NCBI GenBank assembly: GCA_013176395.1
Contig: JABMLP010000001.1
Location: forward strand, 2,294,001-2,358,000
From: Venturia oleaginea
Taxonomy: Eukaryota; Ascomycota; Dothideomycetes; Venturiales; Venturiaceae
DNA length: 64,000 nucleotides
Direction of reading: 5' to 3'
Under the pieces are notes generated by a model. It did no database searches. It saw only the letters and a program-made list of their open reading frames with translations, and was not told where the DNA came from. Below, one piece after another: positions 10,516 to 23,571 of the stretch (position 1 is the stretch's first letter; every line of letters begins with the position of its first letter). The translations under genes and the position numbers were made by a program.

Positions 10516-13500
10516 GTTGAAATGTGGGATGGTGGCTGGTTTTGCTTGGGCAGTGAGTTACGGAGATTGAGCCGAGATAGAAAGCGAGGGACGGTTAAAA
10601 AGTGGAAGATACTGCTTTCGATGCTGAGAAAAGAGGACATCGAAGACGATTATATAGAAAAAATGGTTTGAGACTTTGGACGGATATACAGTCAGCTCCT
10701 CTGTTTTCGTGAGCGAAACACAAAAGGCATGATGGATCCCCACGTACGAGCAGCAAGGCGGAAGGCTGAGCCTTGACATGTGTCCACGGAGACTGAAAAC
10801 GTGCATCTGGTGGTACGCGTGTATATTGGGTACGAAGTGCCTGAGAGAACAACTCTAGTCAACGAAGATCATCCCGAATGAAGCCACCCAGCTACTGCAG
10901 CTTCGGAAGTCGTTTCTTTTCATCGTATTCGAGATATTATGAAATACGAAAGGCCAACACACGTGTTGATATTAGTATTGTCAGCGAGGTGTTGGATGTT
11001 ACTGGTCAACATGTCCGGACTATTATAGAAACATACCTGGCATCACCAGCGGGCACATGCTGTGCTTCAGAAGAGGCCATGCAGACAGCTCATCTTCTTA
11101 CTGCCAGCAGCTGAATGTTAGGTTTTTTAGCCTTCTGTACCTTTTGGCTCGCCTGCCCTATCCGACACTACTCCACAGATGCCACTCAATGACCTGATAT
11201 TGTGGCTGTGTACAAGGAATTGCGCGTCGACTCTGGGGGATTGCATCTGCGAGCGGCCATTCAGGTTCTTCTTTTTTACTGTTTCAAGGCACAATAACGC
11301 ACAGTCTGCAGAATTCTTTTGCCTAGGTCTCCAAACGTGGTTGCCGAAAATCCGAAGTTGCACCATGGTTGTTTCGCTGCAGTCGAAGAACGCAGAGTGC
11401 CAAATGCCTGACAACTCAAGGTGATATAGTTGGAATAGTACGTGCAACTATAGTCTAAGTAATGGTGCGGCTTGGAAAGCGGTCAGCAAATGTGCATCGA
11501 CGAAAGTTCCCGATCGGCTCAGGCAGTCAAATCGGATGGTGGGCCTGTTATTGCTCAATGATGCAGAGACTTCGAGAACAGTTCAAGCTCAAGATAGATG
11601 ATGGAAACCAGTTGATATCTATTCCACATGGCCAGTCGTACCTTTTCCGCCCGTTGGTATATCGCACGAAGAGCTTTCGGATGGCTCGAGACTGCCCGAA
11701 GCTGCATAAAGTCGTGAAACCTCTTCTCCACGCCGTGTTTGATTTAAGAATTGGTTCGATGAATCAAGATGCTGGGGCTAGGAATGGAAAATTGAGCACC
11801 TCAATAGCCATCATGTCTCATTCCAAATCGACTTCGCGACGCTCGATCTCAGTTGCGGAAGGGTGAATTCTCCAAGTAAGAGTAAGAGTGACGAAGTGCT
11901 TTGAGGGCTTCTCACGCGAGCGATTTTTTGGTAATAACTGATGCAGTGGATGGTCCTGTGGTTCGGTGCTTGGTCCTCGGATTTGGGCTAAATGGCAAGG
12001 CGTGAAGCTGAGGTCGCTCGGGCATCGAATAGCCAAGAACACAGCCCGCGACGCAAGCAGGTCATCTTTCGGTGCACCCGCTAATCCAGCAGCTAGATGA
12101 AGTTTTTGTGAGAGCTGGCTGCTATGGGCGCTCACTGCCAGTAATTATAATAGCTTGCGTATGAGACCGTCGACAGCACCTGTTCGTAGGCGGGGTCTTG
12201 ATGCAGCTTCAGTAGTACTAAGCTGAATACTGGTCTCGGGCACCAATGTTGACATGCGCCAGCTGTCAATGTCAATCATGTTGATGAGAGGTTGGGAATC
12301 ATCCTTCATTGGCGTTGCCGCCCCTCGCCCGTTTCTTGGGGGCCCACACCCAGATTCGGTTTAGCACTGCATCTTCAACCTCACCTCCCACCTTTTCAAC
12401 TATCATTAGTATTCCTCTGGGCATACCACCATCTGCACCGCCAGTGACACCTTGGAAGACTTCGCCCCGAGTGAGAATAACTGTTGCAACACCAAAGACT
12501 TCCAATCGTATTCATGCCCATCAATAGACGGACCTCTTAGCCTTATGCATGTGCCTGGACTAGCCTGTGATGGGATCAGCAATATGGGATCCGCATTGCA
12601 CTTCTCGAGATGGACAACGGCGCGTCGTCCTCAATGTGGCGTTCCTGAAACCCCCCGGTGGAAGAAAGGATAGAAGTTGGAAGTCATCACGGCGAACAGA
12701 ATATGCCAGTCGCCAGAGTTGCAAAAGATTCCCGAAGCCCATTTCTCGAACAGAACTATGGTCCCATCGCAAACCTCCGGCGAACGCGAAGCTGGAAGAT
12801 GTAGTGTCCCTAACCCCTCTCACACTGCGGAAGCTGTAGTATGTAATACTACACGACCGGCATTGCAGCGTTGGATTTGGTACAACCCACTGAGACACAT
12901 CCGATCCACGGATCCGTTGCCAATTACAACAGAATACTCGGAGGATCAGCTTCAGGCTTGGCTGGCCTGACATTTAGGATAACTTATTGCCAGAACATCC
13001 ATTCAGCCGTCCTGGGATGCAATACCACAGCGAAAGCATGCAAAATTTTGCGAGCATGAATATGACTGATATTTTCTGGTCTGAAATGGCCAGAGCTACT
13101 TACGCGCGTCGTATCTCAGGGCTTGATGATATCTCCATACTGAAGATCGAGTGGAACAAGATTCTGGTATCCTCTGTGACTCGACTAGGGTTGCGATCCT
13201 GAATCAAGAAGACACGATAAGCTGAAAAAAATGACACTTTTCATCTGTGGCTAAGTAGCTCATGATTCTCGGCCAAAACCGAGAAGGAGCTTGGGGATTG
13301 TGAAGAAAGCCAAAATAGGCCGTCGGATTGCTGACCTATTCCATGCGTGAGGAACACCTCGGTGCTTCTCGATCTTCTGAGATAATCTGGAATTATTACC
13401 AGGGCCTTGGAGCATACTTTCTGCATGAAAAATGGTATCTTTAAACAGCAGCGCTGAATGATGCGGCTCGCTGAATTCTTTTGAGATTTGAATCTTTGAA

Positions 13501-15009
13501 AGAGAAGCACATACGAAGATGATTTACCATCACCTTGGTCTTTCCAGTATCTTATCATTCCCGTATACGTCTGTACCGCGCCCTTTACCAGTCCAGGGCT
13601 CTGAGACCTGGATACGAGAATGGCGTCTTTACTGCGCATCAAGTTACTCATTGATTCCCGATGATATTTGAGGAGTCTGCTGGGACTAAAAGAGAGCTGG
13701 AATATGTCCGCGATTCTTTGTCGGTATAGTTGCCGCTTTGTTCCCGGCTTATCTTTTGTATGGCGCTTGAGGATTTGTAACAATTCAACGCACACGCAAA
13801 TGTCGATTGCCATTCAGCCAGCCGGTTGATTGCGGTCGTCGAATTGCTGAGTGAAATGGCCTGCTCGAACTGTGGATTATATGGCTGCCGATAGAGGATG
13901 TCCGCTATCCAGAACTTATTCCCAACTTCGGATACTAGGGATCGTTAAGGTAATGCCGTCATGTGTATTTGAGATAAACGTCGCCGCATAACACGTCGCA
14001 ATTGGACTGAGTTTGGTTGGTTGCTCTATATCGTTTATCGTCGCGATGCTTCATACGATGGGAATATCTGAGCCTTGATGCCGATGTTGTCAGTCTTTAC
14101 TATCACCGAAGGTTCCAATGTCCTACTATCTATACCGCCATACCTAATATCCAGACTTGCCACTGTCACATATCATTTTCGTATAGCTATATGTTGTTGA
14201 AGAGTATTTGTCGTCTTCGCCGAGTAGATTCAGGCGGCGCGAGCGATTATCGTCGACTCAGATAACGGCCGTTTGCTCGATAGGGTTTTGCGAATTGTCC
14301 TGCACTTCTGAGAGCGACGCCTACGAGATTAATAAGCTGAGTTGACGACCCAGCACAATGTCAAAGAAGTCTTGCCAACCCCGAAGAGAAAGAACTCCGT
14401 CAAAGGTCAAGGCAAAGGTAAACGGGACGACGGTGCAGACAGCGAAGTCGACGACGGCCGTGCTCCATATCGCTACGGCTGGCAGGTAGTAGAAGAGTAG
14501 GAAGGTAAAATAAATATTCCTTTACGGAATTCAAGGCATCGTCATATTGATCGGTCAACTAGTTATTCCAGGTACGAGGAAATGAGTAGAATACGCGAAA
14601 AAAGGTTAGAGGTAAATAGGGTAGTTGAAAGAGTTGTAGGCACCATTGTACAGATCACCTTGGGAAGGCTGATAGGTAGGTAAAATCTCGCCAAGGAAAA
14701 AGTCCCTGCCAAAAGAAAGGCTACAGGCTATGACCAAGAAACGTTTTTTAACTATAAGCATTGGGGAATATTCAACCTACAAACCTGGGTAAAATACTCA
14801 ACCCCAACTTTTGCCACAATAATCACATAGGGACACATCTGCCCAGTTACGGCATTATTCATTACAGCTCGACCAGAGATCAAGCCTCATCTCGGGCCAA
14901 GCCCGGAAAAAAAATCCCGAAATGCTCGCGCAAAAAAGAACGCCATGTATGATACAAAGTTCGTCGTCAGTGTTGGATTCACACACACGCACACACGCGC
15001 GATATATAT
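10516..15009. other. 4.5-kb stretch without a recognisable gene
   Basis: Open frames of up to 190 codons exist, for example minus 13241-13813, minus 12560-12973 and plus 11462-11866. None has a domain, signal peptide or consistent splicing. On the minus strand at 13700-13920 two frames both read protein-like, which could be a decayed gene. A CA/CG-rich microsatellite lies at about 14983-15002. The part near 15000 is the 3' flank of the GH47 gene. Confidence 0.4.
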
Positions 15010-17165
15010 TTACAGTTCCGGTCCAACGACCTTGAGCGGGTGCGCTTCCGTGTTGTATACGTACTTGTTCAATTGACCGGGCCATCGAGGGTACGATGGC
15101 ATCGGTCTTTGGTTGATGATGTCGGACAGCGTGGGGAATCCGTAACCGCGAGGTATCTGCCAGTCTTCGTCGTCCTGTTAATAGTCAGTATCGAGTCCGG
15201 AAGATTGATGAAAAAAGATGTTGGAGCTTACGTCAACCAGTATCAAATACAGATATTTCAATGTCTCCGCCATCCAAAAACTCTCCTGCTGATCCAACCA
15301 ATTCTCACTGATCCTCTTTTTCGTTTCCTCGACGTCGTTCGCGGGCGGTAGCCAGAGATTCACGTCTTTGATGCTTGCGTACCCAAATTGGGTTTTGCAA
15401 AATTTCTCAAACGCAACAAACGCATCCCATGCCCAGTCCTGATATACCGGGTCACCAGTGAGCCGATACGCGTAGTAGTAGCTTTCAATGACCTCCGGTC
15501 GCAGACCGTAGGCTTTGTCCATAGGCTCTGGGGTGCTAAAAAAGGGTGTTTTGAGATTAACCTGGTCTGTTCCTCTCCAAGAAAAGAAGTCTGGACCAAT
15601 TCCTGTGGCAGTGTGAGAGTAGACGTAGTGACAACCTTCAACAAGATCAAGACCAAATTGGTAAACTTCGTCGAGATCGTTGACGCCCCACTTTCCGTAG
15701 GAGCGTGGAGTATGGATTGAGTCATACATGACTTGAGCACCGAGAAGGATGTTCCCGCCGTCGAAGCAAGCCAAATGTTGGCTCGCATTCGCGATCGTCC
15801 TATCGGCATTCCAGGATTGCATCAGTGCAGGTTTCGGCTTGTATTTTGGCGTGTATGTGATGCGAAACACACCGAGGAGTGAACCAGCCCCAGGATACAG
15901 CTTGTGCAATATCCTCTGCACATCGAAGAAAGGTGGCCTGGCGTGCGGGCTTCGTGGTGGATCCGGGAACGGGTAGCTTCTGAGAAATTTTCTTGACGAG
16001 TCCACCGCCTTGGCCCACTTGTTGCGCAAGAAGCGGTTGTGATTGTGTGCGTCATACATCCAGCCCTTGAGAAGGTATTCGTAGTAACTATCAGATCCAC
16101 CCCCCCAGCTACCTTGACCGTTTTTGAATTTCCCATCACTGACAAACACCTCATTACCAACTAGGCCAGGCATCGGCTCCACCGTTGCTCCGGGTCGCCC
16201 GACGTGGTTGTTAAGTTTCAGCTCAGCTCTCTTGGCAAGGTTCGCATATTTGGGATTATTAGTGAGATTCGAAAGTCGGGTCCACTCGAGAATAAGTGTG
16301 CCTGCTTGCGCGAGATAGTTCGTCGCGTTGCCCATATCAAAACCTGGTCTTCCCGGACCAGTCATTTCGGGGTTCAATTCGTCGTATGGCACACCGCTGG
16401 GAGTGTTAAAAGCAACACTTAGTCGATCGGCAAGTTTTGTCGACTGCGCGAGAAGCATTCTAAGGTCATCATGCTGGAATGGTTAGCATTGTACGACGTC
16501 CAAAACAGAATACTTACATTTCTGACAAGCCCTCTTCGGCTCGGCTCGCTGAGCAAATCGTAAGCGGAGAGCATACCTCCAAGATACCGGATGGTTGTTT
16601 CAAAGAGACTGACGGTCTGCTTTGTTCTGCTTTTGCTGAAATCCACAGTACGAATATGCTTGAGAATGTCGTTCACAGGATCGGCGAGATTCATCATTAT
16701 GGCAGTGCTCAGGGAGTCTACGGCGGTCACACCCCATCCATTTCTGCGCAATCTGGTTAGATGTCGCAGGCCAGCTTTTACTTAATGAACTCACCTCGTA
16801 GTATCCACTTTGCCAGATTTCGGCTTCAATTCATCTCCAGATTGACTCAGACTCATCTTGTTGTAATTGTTCCATGAATGCAAAAAGGCTCCTTTGACTT
16901 GCTCCGTCCTCTGGCGCAAAAGATCTCTTCTCTGCGGATTTGGGAACAAATCTGGAGGTAGTGGTCCCGCAATTGCACCCATTCTCTTCGGCTCCAACTC
17001 CACCTGTGCTGCTTCTACGGCCTCAACTGCGTTTGCCGTCGAAACCTCCCCAACGCCAGCTACACTCGCCTCAGCCCTCCTCTCATGTATATGTCGGTGT
17101 GGTGTGCCAATCGCAAGGGCAAAAAGAACTAGAAAGACCGAGATGAGCAGCGGCATAGTCCGCAT
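15010..17165 (-). CDS. GH47 class I alpha-1,2-mannosidase-like protein, secreted or type II
   Basis: Four exons (17165-16795, 16743-16518, 16473-15232, 15174-15010) give about 667 residues. After [20 protein letters not shown] (signal peptide or anchor) come the GH47 landmarks in order: [29 protein letters not shown] with its conserved Glu; [13 protein letters not shown]; the first conserved Cys in [38 protein letters not shown] with another active-site Glu; and the second Cys in KFCKTQFGY. The end, [11 protein letters not shown], has the Thr that binds calcium in this family. Enzymes of the family trim alpha-1,2-linked mannose from N-glycans or act in ER quality control. Which of these applies here cannot be decided. 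The exon joins restore RNGWG and GLVRNHDDLRML exactly, so the model is well supported. A second, diverged GH47 gene lies at 42148. Confidence 0.9.
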
Positions 17166-18540
17166 TTTGTGCAATCGAATATTCCACCCGGGATAAGGAC
17201 AGTGAGCGAGGAGCTCATGGATCCGAAAAGAGTGACGAATCGTAGAGCGCAACTTGAAACTACACAAAAACGAAGGAATTGAAGGGAGACTGAAACTTGC
17301 GACTCAAAGAGCGTGAGGGGTCTGAAAGCGAAAGAAGGGATGACCTCCAGATGGACGTTGCGAAAAAGTTCGAGACCGCGAGGCCATGGCCGTTCTGACC
17401 GGCACAGGGTATCAGATAGGGTAGCAAGGGTTCAGGACGCATAATTCAGTATACTTAGATTCGCGAAGGTGTAGAGCCCCATCGTCGAGCCAATGATGAT
17501 GCGGCTGGGCACCATGAAGCATCTGTGATGCCACATGGTAATTTGGGAAATGCTGGCTGTTGAGCAACCGATGTGCACCGGAAATTAGTTTGGGTGCAGG
17601 CAGACCAGTCATTGCAATATGGCGTTGAAGAATATATTGGACATTGATTGAAAGCCGGAATTGCCTGGGTGAGCTTGCCAGTGAGTGAAGCGAGAAGCGA
17701 GGGCGAAACAAGGAAAGGCACTATAGGGCAATATAGCGACATCGAGATAGATTAGACGGAAGCATGCACTAGTGATAGGCACGCGAAGACGGCTTCAAGG
17801 GCGGACAGTGACTGTGGTGAAGGTTGGATGTTGGGAGGAGAGAGAAATGGGTGCAGCGATGGAGAACGCGTCTCTTCGGCCAATTAATCTCCGCGTCTAG
17901 AGGACCGCTTCATCAATCACGAAAAATCAATCGTCGAATTGACATCCCACGACGCATTTCTTCTCGAAAGATTGGCCAGGACTGTGCCGCCCGCTGTCAT
18001 CTCCAAACGGGGACGGTACCTTAACAAGGCTGATACAAGAGCTAGAAGGAATCTGCCACACTCACGAACACATGAAACACAAATCCCCAACGAGGGACAA
18101 ACCGAGTAGTTTGTACGAAACTCATTTGCTCATCTACTGCAAGTGTGGCATCCTCGAAGCTATGCGGGTCGAGCGATGGCTGTCCATTTCTTTACCACTA
18201 CAAGACCTACCCGAATTTTTTTGATGCCCGCCATCGTACGGGCAACACGATTCGTATAGAGACGCAATCTTCCCGCTATCTCGCACATGTTGTTCGCATT
18301 CACAAGCAAACATGTTGCAAACCATCAACCACGGTCCACGGCATTGGAACGCGGGGAACCCAAGCCGCGGCTGAACCAGTCATGCACACGGACCAGACCA
18401 GACAAAATATCTACGGCTAGTAGGCACGACTGGATATAACTCGATAGAAGTGGACAACTGGATTAGCTGGATATCTTCTCCTCAAAATTTGAGTGGCGTT
18501 TTCGAGGCTCAAATCCATTTCTACTAGCCCATGTATATTA
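17166..18540. other. Intergenic, no gene recognised
   Basis: Upstream region of the GH47 gene. The frame upstream of the GH47 start stays open to about 17267, so a longer N-terminus beginning MCSFKL is possible. No other supported feature is seen up to the MITE at 18541. Confidence 0.4.
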
Positions 18541-18767
18541 CCGCATTAATTGGCGAAATTGGGTACCTCATTCGTGGTAATTTTATTACGTTGTTAAAAT
18601 TTCAACGAAGGACTCTCCTATTTGAGAGCTAAACGATTGGGAAGCGAAGAAAGAGTAGATTCGTTCCATCTAAAAGATTCTGGTCATATATATTCTAGCG
18701 AGGAGGAATTCGGGATTAAAAGCGTGATTTCTGAAAATGAGCTACCCAACTTCGCCGATTAATGCGG
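18541..18767. mobile_element. 227-bp MITE with TA target duplication
   Basis: The left end starts CCGCATTAATTGGCGAAATT and the right end is its inverted copy, which read on the minus strand is CCGCATTAATCGGCGAAGTT. The arms match over about 30 bases (27 of 30), continuing into TGGGTASCTC. TA lies directly outside both ends (18539-18540 and 18768-18769), as expected for a Tc1/mariner or pogo-type insertion. The inside has no coding frame. It is therefore a non-autonomous element that would need a transposase encoded elsewhere. Confidence 0.8.
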
Positions 18768-19695
18768 TACTGGGCCAAAAGCCATCTCCTTCATTTGTAG
18801 AAACTCACAAAGTATTTCCTCTTTGGAGGTGAAATACCAAGCTCCTCGCCGCCATAAATCACCGAACCAATCGCCGCAAGCAGATCAAGCTTTAGTCCAA
18901 GTAAATATATCTAGCAATGCAAGAATCAACTGAAACACAACTCCAACATTATGCGTGCCCCCAAAACAACTTGGAAGGATAGGATATTAATCCGAGCGTA
19001 TTTCCTATTCACGTCTCTCCCAAAGAAGCCCAATGTTATTCTACCTCGATAAAGCCACCCCCAACTCCAAAATCGCCCCCATCTAGCCACCAAGACCAAA
19101 AGAACCCACCAAATCCCACCACATACCCTACAACCTCACCAAAACCCAGCATGCAAAAAGAAAAAGAAAAACGGAATATCTCCAGCCCTCTCCAACAGCA
19201 ACCCCGCACGACCAACGCCCAAACCCAACAACCCCTTCCAAAACAAGCAAAAAGAAGGATAAATATAGGAACCCCACATATAGTCCAATCCACACAGTAC
19301 AAAACTTTCATTTGTAATTTATACCAGTAGCAAGTCGATCTAGAGATTAATTATCATGCCGAATATAAATATGTAGGTGAGCTAGGTAAGGCGCCAAGAT
19401 AAGGAGGTAGTTATGGAACGGAAATGATAATTAGAAGACGCTTGAGTCACTGTTACATCCCACCGTTGCTCTTAACCTATTCCATTTTTCCTATCACAAA
19501 TGGCGCATCTCCATAACCATTCGCCAAATCCGCATCTCACTCTCACCCTCCAAAATCCCACAAGTCCCTCAACACAACAGCTCCAGAAAAAATCACAATC
19601 TCACCCATCTCATCATCAAAAAGTCTACAGAGTTGATTTATTTCCTTCCTCCTGAAATGTTTATATATATACAATGACACACCAGATAAAGTGTA
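18768..19695. other. Intergenic, no gene recognised
   Basis: AC-rich sequence between the MITE and the end of the Lon gene, with strong strand bias at 19030-19260 (A and C on the plus strand). No supported gene. The part near 19690 is probably the Lon 3' UTR. Confidence 0.4.
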
Positions 19696-22600
19696 TCAGT
19701 CCGAATTCTCATCATCGTCCTCCTCCTCTTCCTCCTTATCCTTCGCCTTCTCCTCGCGATCACGCTTCCCTTGCTTCGGTTTCTTCAGTTCCTTCTTCCA
19801 AAGCGAGTTCATGGCATCTTTATCTACATTTGGGAACACAAGGTCGAAGACATCCGAGTACCAGTCCACTGGTTTGCCCTGGATACCTTCTTTGATGTTC
19901 TGGTTGGAGGGTTAGTGAAGGCTTGATTTGATAATTGGGCGAAAGCATACCTCAGGTAATTCCAACCAATCACTCCAATTATCCCGAGGAAAAATAACCA
20001 TTTGCGCGCCCGCCCGTCTTGCAGCAACGGTCTTCTCTCTCAGCCCGCCAATACGCAACACTTTACCAGTAACAGTAAGCTCTCCAGTCATAGCAATCGT
20101 GGGATCCAACTCCTTGTTAAGCGCCAATGACAACAGAGCCGAGGCCATGGTAATACCAGCAGAGGGTCCATCCTTCGGGATAGCACCCTCAGGGCAATGC
20201 AAATGGATTCGCGCATGATCGAAAAATTTGTTTTTGGGAAACTTCTTCGCCATGACTGATTTGGCGAAGGAATAGGCGATGTGTGTTGATTCCTTCATGA
20301 CTGGTTTGAGATTTCCGGTTCTGTCGAAGCCGGCGCGAGACGAGTAGGAGAGGGCGCTTTCGAGGATGGATTCAATGTAAAGAGCTGCACCTCCCATGGA
20401 AGTCCAGGCAAGACCCATAGCGACACCTGATTGCACATAGGTTAGTTAATTGTGTGCACCTCCTGACTCAAAATATCCAATTGTGCCGTTCGTTTGTGAA
20501 ACATTGAGAATGAGATCGGTGTCGACAACTTTTTGGTAAATCCATTTGCCAAGTTGCCAGAAAATTCTCCATATCGATCCCGAGTTCCACATTATGAACG
20601 CTTTCCGAGGTGTTTGGACGGAGGAGAGAAGATTGGTGAACCTACCTGGTGGCGTGCGTTCGTAGAGGCGATCAGAAGTGAAGATTAGTGGGCCGACATA
20701 GTCTTTCAAGTTCTTCTCGTCGATGCTCACATGAACGCTGTCTGAGACGCGGGTTAGCCCTACTAGGCCATTCGGTCTGAAAAACTTCGGAAACGGGATC
20801 GACATTGATATTTCTGGCAAAATCGTTTTCAAGATTGCCAGAAATTAATCACAATCGATCTCGAATCAGAAAGGTTGAAGTGTTCCCAGGTGTGAAGTAG
20901 ATGCAGAATTGATAAACATACCTGGTACCTTCATTGCGACACGTGGTATTTCCGTCGTCTCATTCTCAATGTTGTTAGAAGTCTCCTTGACGTCGGATCT
21001 ATCCTTGTCGGACTCTTCTTGAGCCGATTTTCCTTCTTTCGTCAAGGCGGCAGATTCTGGTAGAGCTTCCTCGCCGATATCCTGGATAATCTTGAGGGCG
21101 GACTTGCGGTATACTTTCTCGATTTGTTTCTTCAAGTTTCGTACTCCGGATTCGCGGCAGTATTTGTTAATCAGCTCAGCAATACCTGTCTTATCAAGCA
21201 CGACGTCTGCGTTTTCGAGACCGCTCAGTTTCTTGGCAGCTGGTGCGAGGTATCGCTCAGCGATTGCCATCTTCTCATCGGCAACGTACCCTGACAATTG
21301 GATCATTTCCATGCGATCCAGTAACGGACGGGGAATGGTATCAGTCATGTTGGCCGTGCAGACGAAGAGCACCTTCGAAAGATCGACTGGCACATCTAAG
21401 TAATGATCCAGAAACGAGTTGTTCTGTTCAGGATCCAGCAATTCCAAAAGCGCAGATGACGGATCACCATTGTGTCCACGACCGATCTTGTCAACTTCAT
21501 CAATGAGCACAAGTGGGTTCTCCGTCTGGCATTTTTTGAGGGCTTGAATGATCCTTCCTGGCAGGGCACCAACGTATGTCCGTCTGTGTCCCTTGATTTC
21601 GGCAACATCTGCTAAACCACCGACGCTGAATCTGTAATATTGTCTGTTGAGCGCGCGCGCAATCGACTTTCCAATACTAGTCTTTCCGACACCAGGTGGC
21701 CCGACCATACACAGAATCTTGCCTTCAACAGTACCTCGCAGTTTGCCTACAGCAATGAATTCTAGGATGCGATCCTTGACATCTTTCAGTCCGTGGTGGT
21801 CTTCATCTAGCACTTTCATTGCGTGAGAGATCCCAAAGTTTTCTGCACTTCGCTGACCCCATGGAATCTGTGTAAGCCAATCAAGATAATTTCTTGTGAC
21901 ATTGAATTCCGAAGCAGCCGGCTCGATATGTGACAGCTTGCTAAGCTCCTCATCGAAGACCTTCTTGACCGCATCGGGCATCGCAAGCTTGTTCGCCTTC
22001 TCCCTGAAAGTCTCAAGAAGCTTGTCTTTGCCATCCGATTCCATACCGAGTTCACGTTTGATGCCCTTGAGCTGTTCCAACAGCCAGTATTCCCGTTGAC
22101 GTTTCTGGATCTTGCTCTCAACATCCTTGGAGATCTTCTGTTGTAGCTTCGCATTCATGTGCTCTTTCTTGAGAACCAGCAAACTCTTGTGGAGGCGATC
22201 GGCGGCGTCACTGGCCTCGAGTGCCTCTTGCAATTCATGCGGTTCTCCGGTAGAATTGACGGCTGCAAAATCTGCTAGCTTCATAGGATCCTCGCTGATG
22301 TTTCCCGCGCCATTGCTCATTGCAAATGTCTGGACTTGATCGCGAAAGATGGAGCTGAGCAGGGCCAACTCTTTGAAAGTGTTGACGATTTCAGCTGTAA
22401 GGGCGCGAATGGTCGGGTCATTTTTTTCAAAGGCCACCTCGTTGAGGTTTTCCACATTTACCAGACTAACATTGTACTTCTTGAGGAACGAGGTTGGTTC
22501 GTATTGCTGGACTGTCTTTCCATCTTTACCCTCCTCTTTCACGGCCTCCGCACCGCTCTCTTCGAAGCTAGCCACGACGTCGCCCTTTTTCACATCATCC

Positions 22601-23571
22601 GTCTTCTTGTCCTCCTTTTTGACTTCCTTGACCTCGGTAAACTGGGCGGCCTCAGCAGCCACTTTTGTGCCCACCACTTCGGCCACGGACTCGACCACAG
22701 CCTCTGCTGGCTTCTCAGCCTCTCCCTCTGCCGATTTGGGTGGGATGAGCGAAGTCATCCGTATTCTTCGGTGTGGATATACAACTGCCGTGATACTTGG
22801 CGCCTCGCCCTGAACAGGAAACGCGCTTGTGACTTGACAAAATGTGCCGACTTCATGTACATCATCCATAGACTCGATGATATCTTTGTCCGCATTCTCA
22901 TCCTTCAGCAAGAACGCACCAATGTACGGTTGCCCTCTCTTGATTGCCTCCGTAATGGCTTGTATGACATCTGGATTTGTAATATTGATGGCCTTGTAGA
23001 ATCCAGGGAACAAAGGTCGCTTCGCAATGGGTATAGCCATGACTTGAGGATACACTTCTGGCACCATGGGTTTTGTCAAGGCTCGTTCCGATGTAGCTTT
23101 CCGTTTCTTGCCACTCCCACTTCCATTGCCTCCTTCTCCTGCGCCAGCATTTCCGCTAGATGCACTTCCGCCAGATGCTGCTGCTTTGCCATCGCTCGAA
23201 GAAACAGATGGAATTGGTTCCGGTATGGATTTGGCCTTTGCATCTACAGTCGAGTCCTCCTCTGCCGCCTTTTCTTCTGACTTCTTTTCCTGACCTTCAG
23301 GCACGGCGTCTTCTGTTGGCTCCGGAGGTGGCTTCTCTTTCAATCGAATGATGGAAGTAGAAAAATGGTGAGATGTAGGCAGTATCGTAGAAGATTGACG
23401 GAATACACCTTGTCTTTGAGGTAGTGTCGACAATGAGAGGGACGATCGTGTGGTTTGTGATAGATGTTGATAGCTCCGGGCGCCAGCTGCCGAGCTCGAG
23501 TATAACCTATGCAGACAACATGGGGTACGCCGCGATGCAACTCGCCAGGGCAAGTTCTGACCGTACGGCAT
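19696..23571 (-). CDS. PIM1: Mitochondrial Lon protease (PIM1-type)
   Basis: Four exons (23571-20922, 20741-20646, 20426-19951, 19899-19696) give about 1141 residues. The N-terminus starting MPYGQNLPWRVASRRT is Arg-rich without acidic residues, as in mitochondrial presequences. Next come a Lon substrate-binding N domain (MAIPIAKRPLFPGFYKAI), AAA+ Walker A GPPGVGKTSIGKSIARALNR, Walker B PLVLIDEVDKIG, and sensor/arginine segments. The protease domain holds the catalytic Ser in PKDGPSAGITMASALLS and the Lys in GGLREKTVAARRAGA. The C-terminus is Lys/Glu/Asp-rich. Lon degrades damaged matrix proteins and helps maintain mtDNA. Exons 1-3 join as VAMKVP-DSVHVS and TPPG-VAMGLAW. Introns 1 (180 bp) and 2 (219 bp) are far longer than intron 3 (51 bp), and both contain the palindromic repeat described separately. 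An upstream in-frame Met at 23706 is less likely as start. Confidence 0.95.
20553..20612 (+). repeat. Introner-like palindromic repeat copy 2 (Lon intron 2, antisense)
   Basis: Inside the 219-bp second Lon intron, the plus strand carries GTTGCCAGAAAATT, then ATATCGATCCCGA, then GAACGCTTTCCG. The same three blocks in the same order occur in the intron at 63232. The orientation is opposite to Lon transcription, so this copy is reversed relative to its host gene. Confidence 0.65.
20774..20870 (-). repeat. Introner-like palindromic repeat copy 1 (Lon intron 1)
   Basis: Inside the 180-bp first Lon intron there is a perfect hairpin: ATTTCTGGCAA at 20810-20820, a 14-base loop, then TTGCCAGAAAT at 20835-20845. 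The arms extend imperfectly on both sides, with TCGATCCCG on one side and ATCGATCTCG on the other. In the gene's orientation the core reads GGCAATCTTGAAAACGATTT then TGCCAGAAAT, closely matching the intron at 63232. Confidence 0.7.

Noticed and set aside
11462..11866. 134-codon open frame on the plus strand
   Set aside because: No domain, signal peptide, splice partner or recognisable similarity; frames of this size are expected by chance in this region.
13241..13813. 190-codon minus-strand frame, possibly a transcription-factor fragment
   Set aside because: Two overlapping frames look equally protein-like and no family motif can be named; at most a decayed gene.
22336..23280. 314-codon plus-strand frame
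   Set aside because: Antisense shadow of the Lon coding sequence.
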